Positions 48,331-56,722 of a stretch of DNA of 64,000 bases are shown one piece after another (position 1 is the first letter of the stretch; each line of letters starts with the position of its first letter). A program made the translations under genes and the position numbers. The notes under the pieces are model-generated. The model did no database searches. It was not told the origin of the DNA and was given only the letters and a program-made list of their open reading frames with translations. The DNA lies in NCBI RefSeq assembly GCF_017315705.1, contig NZ_JAFLRF010000005.1:246303-310302 (forward strand). Reading direction: 5' to 3'. Source of the DNA: Trinickia mobilis. GTDB taxonomy: Bacteria; Pseudomonadota; Gammaproteobacteria; Burkholderiales; Burkholderiaceae.

Positions 48331-48611
48331 GCTCGTGCGATTCATCGGGTTTGACGGAGGCCCTGGCGGCGGAGGGCGGCGAGACTCTGGCGGCTGGCGG
48401 GGGAGGTGTCGGACATGCTGACCTCGCGCGCGCGGCGTATCATTTTTTTATAAGAACAGCGGGACCGGCGCAATCGTTGCAGCGGCAGGTGATGCGGCCG
48501 TTTCCGCTTTTTCGCGTTCGTGGCGTTTGAGGGTTTTCCGTCCTCAACTTTTGCCCGGCGCGGTCGTTAAACCTGCGTAGCTGTCCAATCCGGATTCGTC
48601 AGGAGCTACGC

Positions 48612-49094
48612 ATGAAAATCCATCCTTTGGCTGCCGCCGTGTGCTCGTTTGCCATCGGCGTGTTGCCCGCGCTCGCGGCGGGGCAGGCGACTTCGTCCGA
48701 TCCGGACCTGACTGCCGTCTTCGGCTCGGTCAAGCTGACTTCGACGCAGACGGTCGGCGGATTGGCCATCGTCTCGTCTTCCTCCTCCGCCAAGGGCGCT
48801 TCGTTCGACGCCTCGATCGGCGCCAACGCGCTGAAGAACGTGAGCGGCAACGCCGGCGTCAATGTCGCGGCCGGCGCGCTCAACGTGCAAGCCAATCAGA
48901 TCGCGCTCATCGACACCCCCGCCGCCGATATCTCGTCGACCCAGACGGTGGCGGCCGCCGCGCGTCTCTCCGGCAGCGGCAGGGGCAGTGCGTCGCTCGG
49001 GTCGGGCGCGCTCTCGGGCGTGTCGGGCAACGTGGGCGTGAATCTCGCCGCTGGCGTGGGTAACGCGCAATACAACGGCTTTATCGTTCACTGA
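48612..49094 (+). CDS. Secreted repeat protein, adhesin-like
   Basis: 160 residues. Signal peptide MKIHPLAAAVCSFAIGVLPA followed by LAAGQA. The mature protein holds two similar Gly/Ala/Ser/Asn-rich repeats, ending NALKNVSGNAGVNVAAGALN and GALSGVSGNVGVNLAAGVGN, each preceded by a SSTQTV or TSTQTV segment. This VSGNxGVNxAAG pattern occurs in surface or amyloid-like secreted proteins of Pseudomonas and Ralstonia as I recall; a firm family name is not possible. AGGAG precedes the ATG by 7 bp. Confidence 0.72.
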   Translation: MKIHPLAAAVCSFAIGVLPALAAGQATSSDPDLTAVFGSVKLTSTQTVGGLAIVSSSSSAKGASFDASIGANALKNVSGNAGVNVAAGALNVQANQIALIDTPAADISSTQTVAAAARLSGSGRGSASLGSGALSGVSGNVGVNLAAGVGNAQYNGFIVH

Positions 49095-49121
49095 GATGAA
49101 ACGACCCCCACGCGCACTGAC

Positions 49122-49274
49122 ATGTTCGAACACTTCTGGTCGTTTGCTGCTTGGTTGACCGCTTGCATCGTCTATGGTGCGCCGTGCATCGCCCTTGTCG
49201 TCAGACAGCGCGCGGCGGCGCGGGTGCGCCGCCGTCATCGCGCCTACTTGCGCAGCTCCGCGACGAAGTCGTAG
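49122..49274 (+). CDS. Possible small membrane protein (50 aa)
   Basis: A 50-residue frame, MFEHFWSFAAWLTACIVYGA followed by a hydrophobic stretch and an Arg-rich tail, looks like a single-span membrane peptide. It is 27 bp after the secreted repeat protein, but overlaps the 3' end of the convergent GntR gene by about 30 bp and has no good ribosome binding site. Weakly supported. Confidence 0.3.
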   Translation: MFEHFWSFAAWLTACIVYGAPCIALVVRQRAAARVRRRHRAYLRSSATKS

Positions 49275-49990
49275 TAGTCGTTGCGGCAGTAAGTGTCGGT
49301 GAGTTCGATCGCGCGCTGCTCGGCGGTGTAGCCTACGCGCGTGATCAGCAAGAGCGCGTCGTGCGGCGCGATGCCCATCTGATGCGCGATCTCTTCGCTC
49401 GCGTTCACCGCGCGAAAGTGCTGCAACGCCCGCACGATCGCGAGACCGCGCTGTTCGAGGTACGTGTACAGCGAATCGCCGATCGCCTGCGGATCGGGCA
49501 CCACCGACGAAGGCAGCGTCGAATTCTCGACCGCCATCACGATGCCGTTGGCGAGGCGCAGACGTTTCAAACGCGTGACCGCCGCGGCCGGCGACAGCCC
49601 CAGTTGAATCACTTCCTCTCGATTGGCCGGCTGAATCTCGCGCGAGATCCACTGCGAGCTCGGCGTGAAGCCGCGCCGCCGCAGCATTTCGCTGAAGCTC
49701 GACAGCCGCGACAGCGGATCGTCGTAGCGCGGCGTGATGAAGCTGCCCGCGCCTTGCGTGCGGCGGATGAGCCCTTGTTCCACCAAGAGCGCGATCGCCT
49801 TGCGCGCCGTGATGCGCGACACGCCAAGCGCCTCCGACAGCACGCGTTCGGACGGCAGCGCCTCGCCTGCGTTCCAGCGGTTTTCGTGGATCGCGTTGCC
49901 GAGCTTGCGGGCGAGTTGCAGATAAAGCGGTGTGTCGTTGTCCGGGTCCGGGCGCAGATCGCGCCAGCGGTTTTCCGTGGTTGAGCTCAT
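49244..49990 (-). CDS. GntR-family (HutC subfamily) transcriptional regulator with UTRA domain
   Basis: 248 residues: winged helix (PLYLQLARKLGNAIHENRWN then ALPSERVLSEALGVSRITAR) and a UTRA ligand-binding domain (LARRLRL-type sheet; IAPHDALLLITRVGYTAEQR and ELTDTYCRNDYYDFVAEL). HutC-type regulators sense histidine-pathway or amino-sugar ligands. The divergent aldo/keto reductase 296 bp away may be a target. Start ATG 49990; the frame upstream is not supported. Confidence 0.92.
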   Translation of the reverse strand: MSSTTENRWRDLRPDPDNDTPLYLQLARKLGNAIHENRWNAGEALPSERVLSEALGVSRITARKAIALLVEQGLIRRTQGAGSFITPRYDDPLSRLSSFSEMLRRRGFTPSSQWISREIQPANREEVIQLGLSPAAAVTRLKRLRLANGIVMAVENSTLPSSVVPDPQAIGDSLYTYLEQRGLAIVRALQHFRAVNASEEIAHQMGIAPHDALLLITRVGYTAEQRAIELTDTYCRNDYYDFVAELRK

Positions 49991-50231
49991 GAAGTGAACG
50001 CGACGAAGGCCAAGCGGCAATTTTATGTCATTGGCGCGCTGCGTTATAGCGGGGTTTTGCCGTTCGTTACGATTGTTGGTTCGGCAAGGGGCTACACTCG
50101 GTCCAATCCATCGCGCGAATCTTGCGCGCTTTGTTCGCGCGTGCACACCGCAAAGCACAAAGGAAATGTATGAACCACCCCCACGCTCACCTACGTTCGC
50201 TGCCCCCTACCCCAATGCCCCAATCCCCCAA

Positions 50232-50269
50232 GGGGACTTCCTGCGAGGCGGGGGACTTCCTGCGGGGCG
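50232..50269 (+). repeat. 19-bp tandem duplication upstream of the aldo/keto reductase
   Basis: GGGGACTTCCTGCGAGGCG (50232-50250) is followed by GGGGACTTCCTGCGGGGCG (50251-50269), one mismatch. It lies 16 bp before the reductase ATG and close to its AGGAGG ribosome binding site, in the GC-rich leader. Confidence 0.75.
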
Positions 50270-50285
50270 GGGGTCAGGAGGCATC

Positions 50286-51131
50286 ATGACCGCCAACCCA
50301 GCCTACGTCGGCTTGCCGGACGGCGAGCGCATCGCGAAGCTCGGACAGGGCACCTGGGAAATGGGCGAGCGCGCTTCGCGCCGCGCATCGGAGATCGCCG
50401 CGTTGCGCGCGGGCATCGAGCTCGGCATGACCGTGATCGACACCGCCGAGATGCACGGCGACGGCGCGACGGAGACGCTCGTCGGCGAAGCGCTCGCAGG
50501 CCTGCGCGAGCAAGTGTTCCTCGTGAGCAAGGTCTATCCGCACAATGCGAGCCGGCGCGGCGTGGTCGCGGCGTGCGAGGCGAGCCTCAAGCGCCTGAAG
50601 ACCGACCGGCTCGATTTATACCTGCTGCACTGGCGCGGCGGCGTGCCGCTCGCGGAGACGATCGAAGGCTTCGAGGCGTTGCGCAGCGCGGGCAAGATCC
50701 GCCATTGGGGCGTGAGCAATTTCGACACCGACGATATGGAAGAACTCGTCTCGGCGCGCGGCGGGCAAGCATGCGTGACGAACCAGATCCTCTATAACGT
50801 CGCGCGGCGCGGACCGGAGTTCGATCTGCTGCCCTGGCTCGAAGCGCGCAAGATGCCGGCGATGGCCTATAGCCCGGTCGATCATGCGCGCCTGCCGAAA
50901 CGCACGCCGCTCGACGAGATCGCGCATGCGCGCGGCGTGTCGGTGGTTCATGTTGCGCTTGCGTGGGTGCTGAGCCAGCCGAACGTGTTTGCGATTCCGA
51001 AGGCGGGCAGCGTCGAGCATGTGCGCGAGAATCGCCGCGCGCTCGATCTGCGGTTCACCGAAGACGAACTCACGGCGATCGACGCGTGTTTCAAGCCGCC
51101 GCGCGGCAAGCGTCCGCTCGAAATGCTGTGA
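50286..51131 (+). CDS. Aldo/keto reductase family protein lacking the catalytic Tyr
   Basis: 281 residues, YeaE-like aldo/keto reductase: KLGQGTWEMGER, VIDTAEMHGDGATETLVGEA, LVSKVYPHNASRRG (Lys), DLYLLHWRGGVPL (His) and IPKAGSVEHVRENRRAL (NADPH). The tetrad Asp, Lys and His are kept but the usual Tyr in the AEMYG motif is His57 (codon CAC at 50454). Activity may be lost or altered. AGGAGG 4 bp before ATG 50286. The upstream open frame reflects the GC-rich leader only. Confidence 0.9.
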   Translation: MTANPAYVGLPDGERIAKLGQGTWEMGERASRRASEIAALRAGIELGMTVIDTAEMHGDGATETLVGEALAGLREQVFLVSKVYPHNASRRGVVAACEASLKRLKTDRLDLYLLHWRGGVPLAETIEGFEALRSAGKIRHWGVSNFDTDDMEELVSARGGQACVTNQILYNVARRGPEFDLLPWLEARKMPAMAYSPVDHARLPKRTPLDEIAHARGVSVVHVALAWVLSQPNVFAIPKAGSVEHVRENRRALDLRFTEDELTAIDACFKPPRGKRPLEML

Positions 51132-51183
51132 ACGGCGCGAGGGCGCGTGGTGTCACGCGCGCCCTCGCGTTATGAAACGCGCG

Positions 51184-51627
51184 TCAATCGCACGCGTGAT
51201 GCATGTGGACTGAGCCGAGCACGGCGACTTCGGCGGGCGTGCGCTTGAGCGCCTCGTCGTCGACTTGGTGGGTATCGGCGACGAACTCGTCGACGATCGT
51301 CGCGACCGGCGTGCCGGAGAGGCACAGCGCGACGCGCTGCACGGCTTCGTTGGGCACGGTGGCGCGCTGGCCGAGAAACAGCACGCCGTACTGATAGCCG
51401 TGGATGATCCCGCGCACGGCGCCCACGCATTGGCCTTGGGCGACGTTGTCGGTTTTTTGCTGGCAAAGCTGGGAAAGCGAGTAGGCGGAGAACGACGGAT
51501 CGGTGTGGGGAGGCTCGGCGTTGGCAACGGTTTGCTGCGCATGCGCTTGTGAAGCCAGCGCGAGCGCCGCGGCGGCGAGCAGGGCGCTCGCGGCGCCTGC
51601 TGCCTGGGCGGAGAGGTTTCGCTTCAT
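51184..51627 (-). CDS. Secreted Rap1a/Tai-like small protein
   Basis: 147 residues with a signal peptide (NLSAQAAGAASALLAAAALA then LASQAHA). The mature part fits the Rap1a/Tai pattern: LCQQKTDNVAQGQCVGAVRG, IIHGYQYG, two Cys pairs and a C-terminal His-Cys. In Serratia such proteins are immunity factors for type VI effectors, but many orphan members have unknown roles. Here no effector or T6SS gene is adjacent. AGGAG before the ATG. Confidence 0.75.
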   Translation of the reverse strand: MKRNLSAQAAGAASALLAAAALALASQAHAQQTVANAEPPHTDPSFSAYSLSQLCQQKTDNVAQGQCVGAVRGIIHGYQYGVLFLGQRATVPNEAVQRVALCLSGTPVATIVDEFVADTHQVDDEALKRTPAEVAVLGSVHMHHACD

Positions 51628-51794
51628 CTTGATCTCCTCTGCTCGAATGTCGAATTCGATAGAGGACTGCGCGCCGGTTTGGTTCCTGCGCGCGGGTTCG
51701 CTAGCGCACGGATGCCGGCGCGCGATGCCGGAGCCGCTCGCGAAACTCCGGCTCCGCGCCCCGGGCGGTGACGTTCGACCGGGGGATCGATACG

Positions 51795-52256
51795 TCACCG
51801 CCACATGACGCTCGGAAGAGCATGGCCACTCGCGCTTGCGCTCCCGACACCACCTCTACCGCCCGAACCTGTCCCGCTGCTCGATGTCCCCGCCGGATCG
51901 CCTCGGCCCAAACCGCTCGAACCGACCGCGCCGTTCGCGGCCCGACCGCCGTCTCCGCTCGCGTGCTTATTGCAAGCGCCGCGATTCGGATCGTCCCGGC
52001 AGGGCCTGACAAGGAAGACCCAGGTCACGTCGTCGGCGCTTGTTGCCGCCACCGTTAGGCGCTGCACGTCGGGCGCCGGCGCCGCAGCGGCCGGTTCCGA
52101 GGCGGCCTCCGCGTCGACGAGCCACCTCGGGATCACCTCGCCGGAGGAAGCCGCGTGCGCGCAGTTCGCCATTTGCATGACCGTGATGCCGGCGCACAGC
52201 ACTGTCGCGCCACGCGCGATTACATAGCAATACTGAATAAATGATCTGATTTTCAT
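51795..52256 (-). CDS. Secreted Gly/Ser-rich hypothetical protein
   Basis: 153 residues, no known family. N-terminus MKIRSFIQYCYVIARGATVL then a hydrophobic stretch to ANCAHA is a long signal peptide. The body has VPxxLVDAEAASEP-like Ala/Pro linker, a two-Cys core (RPCRDDPNRGACNK, likely a disulfide) and a Gly/Ser-rich tail. Start ATG 52256 lacks a strong ribosome binding site. It shares strand with the Rap1a-like gene 167 bp downstream. Confidence 0.55.
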   Translation of the reverse strand: MKIRSFIQYCYVIARGATVLCAGITVMQMANCAHAASSGEVIPRWLVDAEAASEPAAAAPAPDVQRLTVAATSADDVTWVFLVRPCRDDPNRGACNKHASGDGGRAANGAVGSSGLGRGDPAGTSSSGTGSGGRGGVGSASASGHALPSVMWR

Positions 52257-52709
52257 GATGCTATTACCGAGGAAACGGCCAGTCGCCTGTTTTTGTCGTA
52301 CCGTTTGCCCATTCACGCGCACGGCTCGCGCAAGCGCTAACCTGGCCGTCCCTCGGACCGGTGGTGCAAGGCTGGCACACGCTTCCGGTTCGTAGTGCAA
52401 ACGGCGAAAGCGGCGCCCGCGCGGCCGGTGTGTTGTTGACTGCCCGTCGATCGAACGGCTATGCGTCTGCGCGATCGGCGGCCCGGCCGTATGCGCCGTT
52501 TATAGCGATTAGCGTGCCACTGGCCTGAAACCCCCGCCGCCTATAAGGCGGGCGCGGCGTGCTTTGCGCAGCATCGAGCGAAATCCGTGAAAACGTTTCG
52601 AGCGTGAAACGGACGGGAGAATTTGCGCAGGCCCGCGTTACATCGGCGATCGCACGGCGCAATGCCTGCCAGTCGATGCGGGCCGCGAGGATTGTGCGAG
52701 GAGGTCGCG
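52257..52709. other. 453-bp gap without a gene
   Basis: Between the secreted protein start and the fused ATPase stop. It holds a short hairpin CGCCT-ATA-AGGCG at 52538-52550 inside a G/C-rich patch; neither reading strand shows a supported gene. Part is the promoter region of the secreted protein gene. Confidence 0.4.
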
Positions 52710-54812
52710 CTATGCGCGCTGCGGTTTGCGCTGCAGCTGCCGCAATTCGTCGACAGGAATATGGCAGCGAATGCGATGCTCGCCGCCAGCCTCGACGAAA
52801 GGCGGGTCCTGCTGTTCGCAGATTGCGCCGAGCTTGCGCGGGCAGCGCGTCTGGAACATGCAGCCAGAGGGCGGCGCTGCCGGGCTCGGCAAGTCGCCGG
52901 AAAGACGGATGCGCGCGAGCTCGGCGCCGTTGCCGTCGAGCGTCGGCACCGAAGAGAGCAGCGCTTCGGTGTACGGATGGTGCGGGCCGTCGAACACCGC
53001 GCCGGCCGGACCGATTTCCATCAGCCGGCCGACGTACAGCACCGCGATCCGGTCTGACACATAGCGCACGACGTGCAGGTCGTGCGAAATGAACACGTAG
53101 CTCACGCCGCGCTCGCGCTGCAAGTCGGCGAGCAGATTCAGGATCGCCGCTTGCACCGAGACGTCGAGCGCGGAGGTCGGTTCGTCGCACACCACGACGC
53201 GCGGGTCGCCGGCGAAGGCGCGCGCAATCGCGACGCGCTGCTTGAGGCCGCCCGACAACTGCCGCGTGCGCACGCCGAGATAGCGTTCGGGCAGGCGCAC
53301 CGCGGCGGTCAGCGCGGCAAGCCGCGCATCGTGCGCAGGGCCGCGCAGCGCGCCGAGCTTCGACAGCGCGCGCCCGATCAGCCGCTTCACCGAATGCGCG
53401 CGATTGAGCGCCGAATCCGGGTTCTGAAACACGATTTGCAGCGATTTGACCTGGTCGTCGTTGCGTCCTGTTACGCGCGGCGGCAAGGGCGTGCCGTCCA
53501 GTTCGAGCACGCCGCCTTCGTCGGGAGCGAGGAGGCCGAGCAGCAGTTTCGCGAGCGTGGTCTTGCCGCTGCCCGATTCGCCGACGAGGCCGAGCGTTTC
53601 GCCGGCGGCGAGTTCGAGCGAGACGTCGTCGACGGCGCGCAACGGGCCGCCCGATACGTGGAAGGTCTTCGACAGATGCGCCGCGCGCAATGCGAGCGGG
53701 CTGCCGTTCATCTTGGCCGCGGCAATCGCGGGGCTTGCGCCGTTGGCGGCAGCGCCGCTCGCTATGCGCGGCAATTCGATCGCGCGCTCGTGGTAATGGC
53801 AGCGCGACATCTGATCGCCGTGCGCGGCGTTCACGCGATAGGGCGGCGGCGCTTCGCGCCGGCAGCGTTCGTCGGCGAGCCGGCAGCGTTCCGCGTACAC
53901 GCAACCCTGCGTCACGGACCCCGGCAGCGGCAGGCTGCCCGCGATGGTGTCGAGCCGGTCGATGTCCTTGCTGCGTCCCGGGCTCGGCAGGCAGCGCAAC
54001 AGGCCGACCGTGTACGGATGCCGCGGCTGCGCGAACACGTCCTGCGTCGCGCCTTCTTCGACGAGCTTACCCGCGTACAGCACGCCGACGCGGTCGCACA
54101 TGCGCCCGATCACGGCAAGGTTGTGACTGATGAAGAGCACGGCGGTGCCGAGTTCGCGGCGCAATTGCGCGACGAGATCGAGCACTTCCGCTTCGACCGT
54201 GGCGTCGAGTCCGGTGGTCGGCTCGTCGAGAATCAGAAGCTCGGGATTCGACGCGAGCGCCATCGCAATCACGACGCGCTGCTGCATGCCGCCCGACAAC
54301 TGATGAGGATAACTATCCATCACCCGCTCCGGCGCCGCGATGCGCACGCGCCGCAGCATCTCGAGCGTGCGCGCGAGCGCATCGGCGCGCGTCGCACCTG
54401 CCGCTTCGAACGCTTCGGTGACTTGCCGCGCGATCGTCAGCGACGGATTGAGCGCGCGCGACGGGTCCTGGTAGACCATCGAAATCGCGTTTGCGCGCAG
54501 GCGCCGCAGTGCATCGGCGTCGAGCGTGGCGATGTCTTGCCCGGCGATCGAAATGCGCCCGGCTTTGACCTTGCCGTTTCGCGGCAGATAGCGGAGCGTC
54601 GCCATCGCGACCGTCGACTTGCCGCAGCCCGATTCGCCTACGAGCCCGTACGCCTCGCCGCGCCGCACGCGGAACGACACGTCCTGCAGCACTTCGCGAT
54701 CGCGTCCGCGCATCCGGTACGTGACGGTGAGGCCGACGACGGTCAACGCGTCGGTCTTATCGCTCTTCGAAACGTCGAATGCCGGAAAGGAGGAGGGCGG
54801 CGGACCGTTCAT
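52710..54812 (-). CDS. Fused double ATP-binding protein of a peptide-type ABC importer
   Basis: 700 residues with two complete nucleotide-binding domains. First: Walker A GESGCGKST, LSGGMQQR signature, LLILDEPTTGLD. Second: GESGSGKTT, LSGGLKQR, VVVCDEPTSALD. Each ends in an oligopeptide-ABC C-terminal extension with Cys-rich motifs (CVYAERCRLADERC; CMFQTRCPRKLGAIC). So DppD- and DppF-like domains are one protein, energising import of peptides or nickel-like solutes. Last gene of the operon, overlapping the permease by ATGA. Confidence 0.95.
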   Translation of the reverse strand: MNGPPPSSFPAFDVSKSDKTDALTVVGLTVTYRMRGRDREVLQDVSFRVRRGEAYGLVGESGCGKSTVAMATLRYLPRNGKVKAGRISIAGQDIATLDADALRRLRANAISMVYQDPSRALNPSLTIARQVTEAFEAAGATRADALARTLEMLRRVRIAAPERVMDSYPHQLSGGMQQRVVIAMALASNPELLILDEPTTGLDATVEAEVLDLVAQLRRELGTAVLFISHNLAVIGRMCDRVGVLYAGKLVEEGATQDVFAQPRHPYTVGLLRCLPSPGRSKDIDRLDTIAGSLPLPGSVTQGCVYAERCRLADERCRREAPPPYRVNAAHGDQMSRCHYHERAIELPRIASGAAANGASPAIAAAKMNGSPLALRAAHLSKTFHVSGGPLRAVDDVSLELAAGETLGLVGESGSGKTTLAKLLLGLLAPDEGGVLELDGTPLPPRVTGRNDDQVKSLQIVFQNPDSALNRAHSVKRLIGRALSKLGALRGPAHDARLAALTAAVRLPERYLGVRTRQLSGGLKQRVAIARAFAGDPRVVVCDEPTSALDVSVQAAILNLLADLQRERGVSYVFISHDLHVVRYVSDRIAVLYVGRLMEIGPAGAVFDGPHHPYTEALLSSVPTLDGNGAELARIRLSGDLPSPAAPPSGCMFQTRCPRKLGAICEQQDPPFVEAGGEHRIRCHIPVDELRQLQRKPQRA

Positions 54813-55672
54813 CGGTCGAGCACTCCCTGGACGCTGTCGGCGATCAGGTTCACGCCCACCACGAGCGTGGCGATCGCGAGCGCGTCGAACACGACGGTCC
54901 ACCACGCGCCGCCCGCCATCAGCGTGTACGACTCGGAGAGCGCGAGCCCCCAGTCGGCCGAGGGCGGCTGGATGCCGAAGCCGAGGAACGAGAGCGTCGC
55001 GACCGCGAAGATCGCGTAGCCGAGCCGCACGTTCGCCTCGACGGCGATCGGCGGCAGCACGTTCGGCAGGATCTCCGCGAACATGATGTAGACCGCGCTT
55101 TCGCCGCGCAATTGCGCGGCGGCCACGTAGTCGAGATGGCGCTCGGCGAGCACGGCGGCGCGCACGGTGCGCGCGGTGATCGGCGTGAACGTGATGCCGA
55201 TCACGAGGATCACGGTCGCGTTCGAAGCGCCGACGGCCGCGAGCGCGAGCAGCGCGACGATGACGAGCGGCAGCGCGAGCAGCGCATCGATCGCGCGGCC
55301 GACGACGTTGTCGACCCAGCCGCCGAAATAACCGACGAAGAGGCCAAGCGCGGTGCCCGCGAACGTGCCTAGCAGCGTGGCGAGCGGCGCGATCGTGAGG
55401 ATGTCGCGCGCGCCGACGATCACGCGCGAAAAGATATCGCGCCCGAGCTGATCGGTGCCGAACCAGTGCACGTGATCGGGCGGCGTGAGCGAATTGAGCG
55501 GATCGGACGCATACGGATCGAGCGGCACGGCGAGCGGACCGAAGAGCGCGCACAGCACCCAGAACGCGACGATCAGCACGCCGACGACGAAGGTCGGCGA
55601 GCGCAGCAGCACGCGCAGCGCTTCGAGGTACGCATGCTTCGGGCGAGCGGCGATATCGACGGCAGTGCTCAT
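54809..55672 (-). CDS. ABC transporter permease (DppC-like)
   Basis: 287 residues, six hydrophobic segments; N-terminal OppC-type helix and HWFGTDQLGRDIFSRVIVGA signature, then the EAA loop around AQLRGESAVYIMFAEILPN. Second inner-membrane channel subunit of the importer. Starts on ATGA overlap with the upstream permease stop and ends on ATGA overlap with the ATPase start, so translation is coupled. Confidence 0.94.
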   Translation of the reverse strand: MSTAVDIAARPKHAYLEALRVLLRSPTFVVGVLIVAFWVLCALFGPLAVPLDPYASDPLNSLTPPDHVHWFGTDQLGRDIFSRVIVGARDILTIAPLATLLGTFAGTALGLFVGYFGGWVDNVVGRAIDALLALPLVIVALLALAAVGASNATVILVIGITFTPITARTVRAAVLAERHLDYVAAAQLRGESAVYIMFAEILPNVLPPIAVEANVRLGYAIFAVATLSFLGFGIQPPSADWGLALSESYTLMAGGAWWTVVFDALAIATLVVGVNLIADSVQGVLDR

Positions 55673-56679
55673 TCGGAGCCTCTCACGCGCAGCCGCGGAT
55701 TGAGCGCGACGGAAAGCGCGTCGGCGGCGAGATTGGCGACCGTATAGACGACGCCGATCGTCAGCACACCGGCTTCGAGCATCGGAAAGTCCTTCGATTT
55801 CGCGGCGTTGTAGATCAAGGAGCCGATGCCCTGGTAGTGAAACAGCGTCTCGACGACGACGAGCCCGCCGATCATGTAGCCGAGCTGCGTGGCGGCGACG
55901 GTGATGGTCGGCAAAAGTGCGTTGCGCAGCACGTGCCGCATGATCACGACGCGCTGCGGCAGGCCTTTCAGGATCGCGGTGCGCGTGTAGTCGGCGTCGA
56001 GCGCTTCGACGGTGCCCGCGCGCGCCATGCGCGCGATATAGCCGAAGAACACGAACACGAGCGGCAGCACGGGCAGGATCAAGTGCCTTAACTGTTCGAA
56101 GACGCCCGCATTGGCCGGATAGTCCGCTTCGATCGGCAGCCAGTCGAGCCAGATGCCGAATACGAGAATCAGCACGATCGACGAGACGAATTCGGGCACC
56201 ACGGTGGCGGACAGCCCGGTGATGCTGATCGCGCGGTCGAGGAAGCGCCCGGCGTGCATTGCGGCCCACACGCCGCCCGCGATGCCGAGCGGCACGACGA
56301 CGATGAACGCGAGCGCGCCGAGCTTCGCCGAGTTGCCGACCGCGCTCGCAATGAACGGCGCGACGGGCGCGCGAAACGCGTACGACATGCCCATGTCGCC
56401 CTGCAGGAAGTGCGTGATCCACTCGACGTACTGCACCAGGAGCGGCCGGTCGGTGCCGAGTTGGTGGTCGAGCGCGGCGACCGCGCGCGCATCGGCGAGC
56501 GGCCCGAGAATCGCACGGCCGACATCGCCGGGCAGAAGCTGTCCGCCGGCGAACACGATCACCGACAGCAGCCACAGCGTGACGAGCGACAACGCGAGCC
56601 GCGTCGCGAGAAAGCGTGCGACGCGAGCCGCATTGCCGCTTGCGGCCCGCCGTTGGGGAGAAGAGGCCGTGGTCGACAT
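55669..56679 (-). CDS. ABC transporter permease (DppB-like)
   Basis: 336 residues: FLATRLALSLVTLWLLSVIV, the family's LGTDRPLLVQYVEWITHFLQ then GDMGMSY, and the EAA motif ARAGTVEALDADYTRTAILK. First channel subunit; 43 bp after the substrate-binding protein gene. Together with the DppC-like protein it forms the membrane pore. Confidence 0.94.
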   Translation of the reverse strand: MSTTASSPQRRAASGNAARVARFLATRLALSLVTLWLLSVIVFAGGQLLPGDVGRAILGPLADARAVAALDHQLGTDRPLLVQYVEWITHFLQGDMGMSYAFRAPVAPFIASAVGNSAKLGALAFIVVVPLGIAGGVWAAMHAGRFLDRAISITGLSATVVPEFVSSIVLILVFGIWLDWLPIEADYPANAGVFEQLRHLILPVLPLVFVFFGYIARMARAGTVEALDADYTRTAILKGLPQRVVIMRHVLRNALLPTITVAATQLGYMIGGLVVVETLFHYQGIGSLIYNAAKSKDFPMLEAGVLTIGVVYTVANLAADALSVALNPRLRVRGSE

Positions 56680-56722
56680 CGCTCTTTCGTGAATGGCTCG
56701 CGCCTCGCTTCGCTGTCGGGCG

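Noticed and set aside
50160-50285. Short peptide frame in the GC-rich leader before the aldo/keto reductase
   Set aside because: Pro/Gly-rich and directly in frame with the reductase leader; the AGGAGG site fixes the start at 50286.
54813-55553. Extension of the fused ATPase frame into the permease gene
   Set aside because: Low-complexity Arg/Ala sequence overlapping the permease; the ATGA junction at 54809-54812 gives the start.
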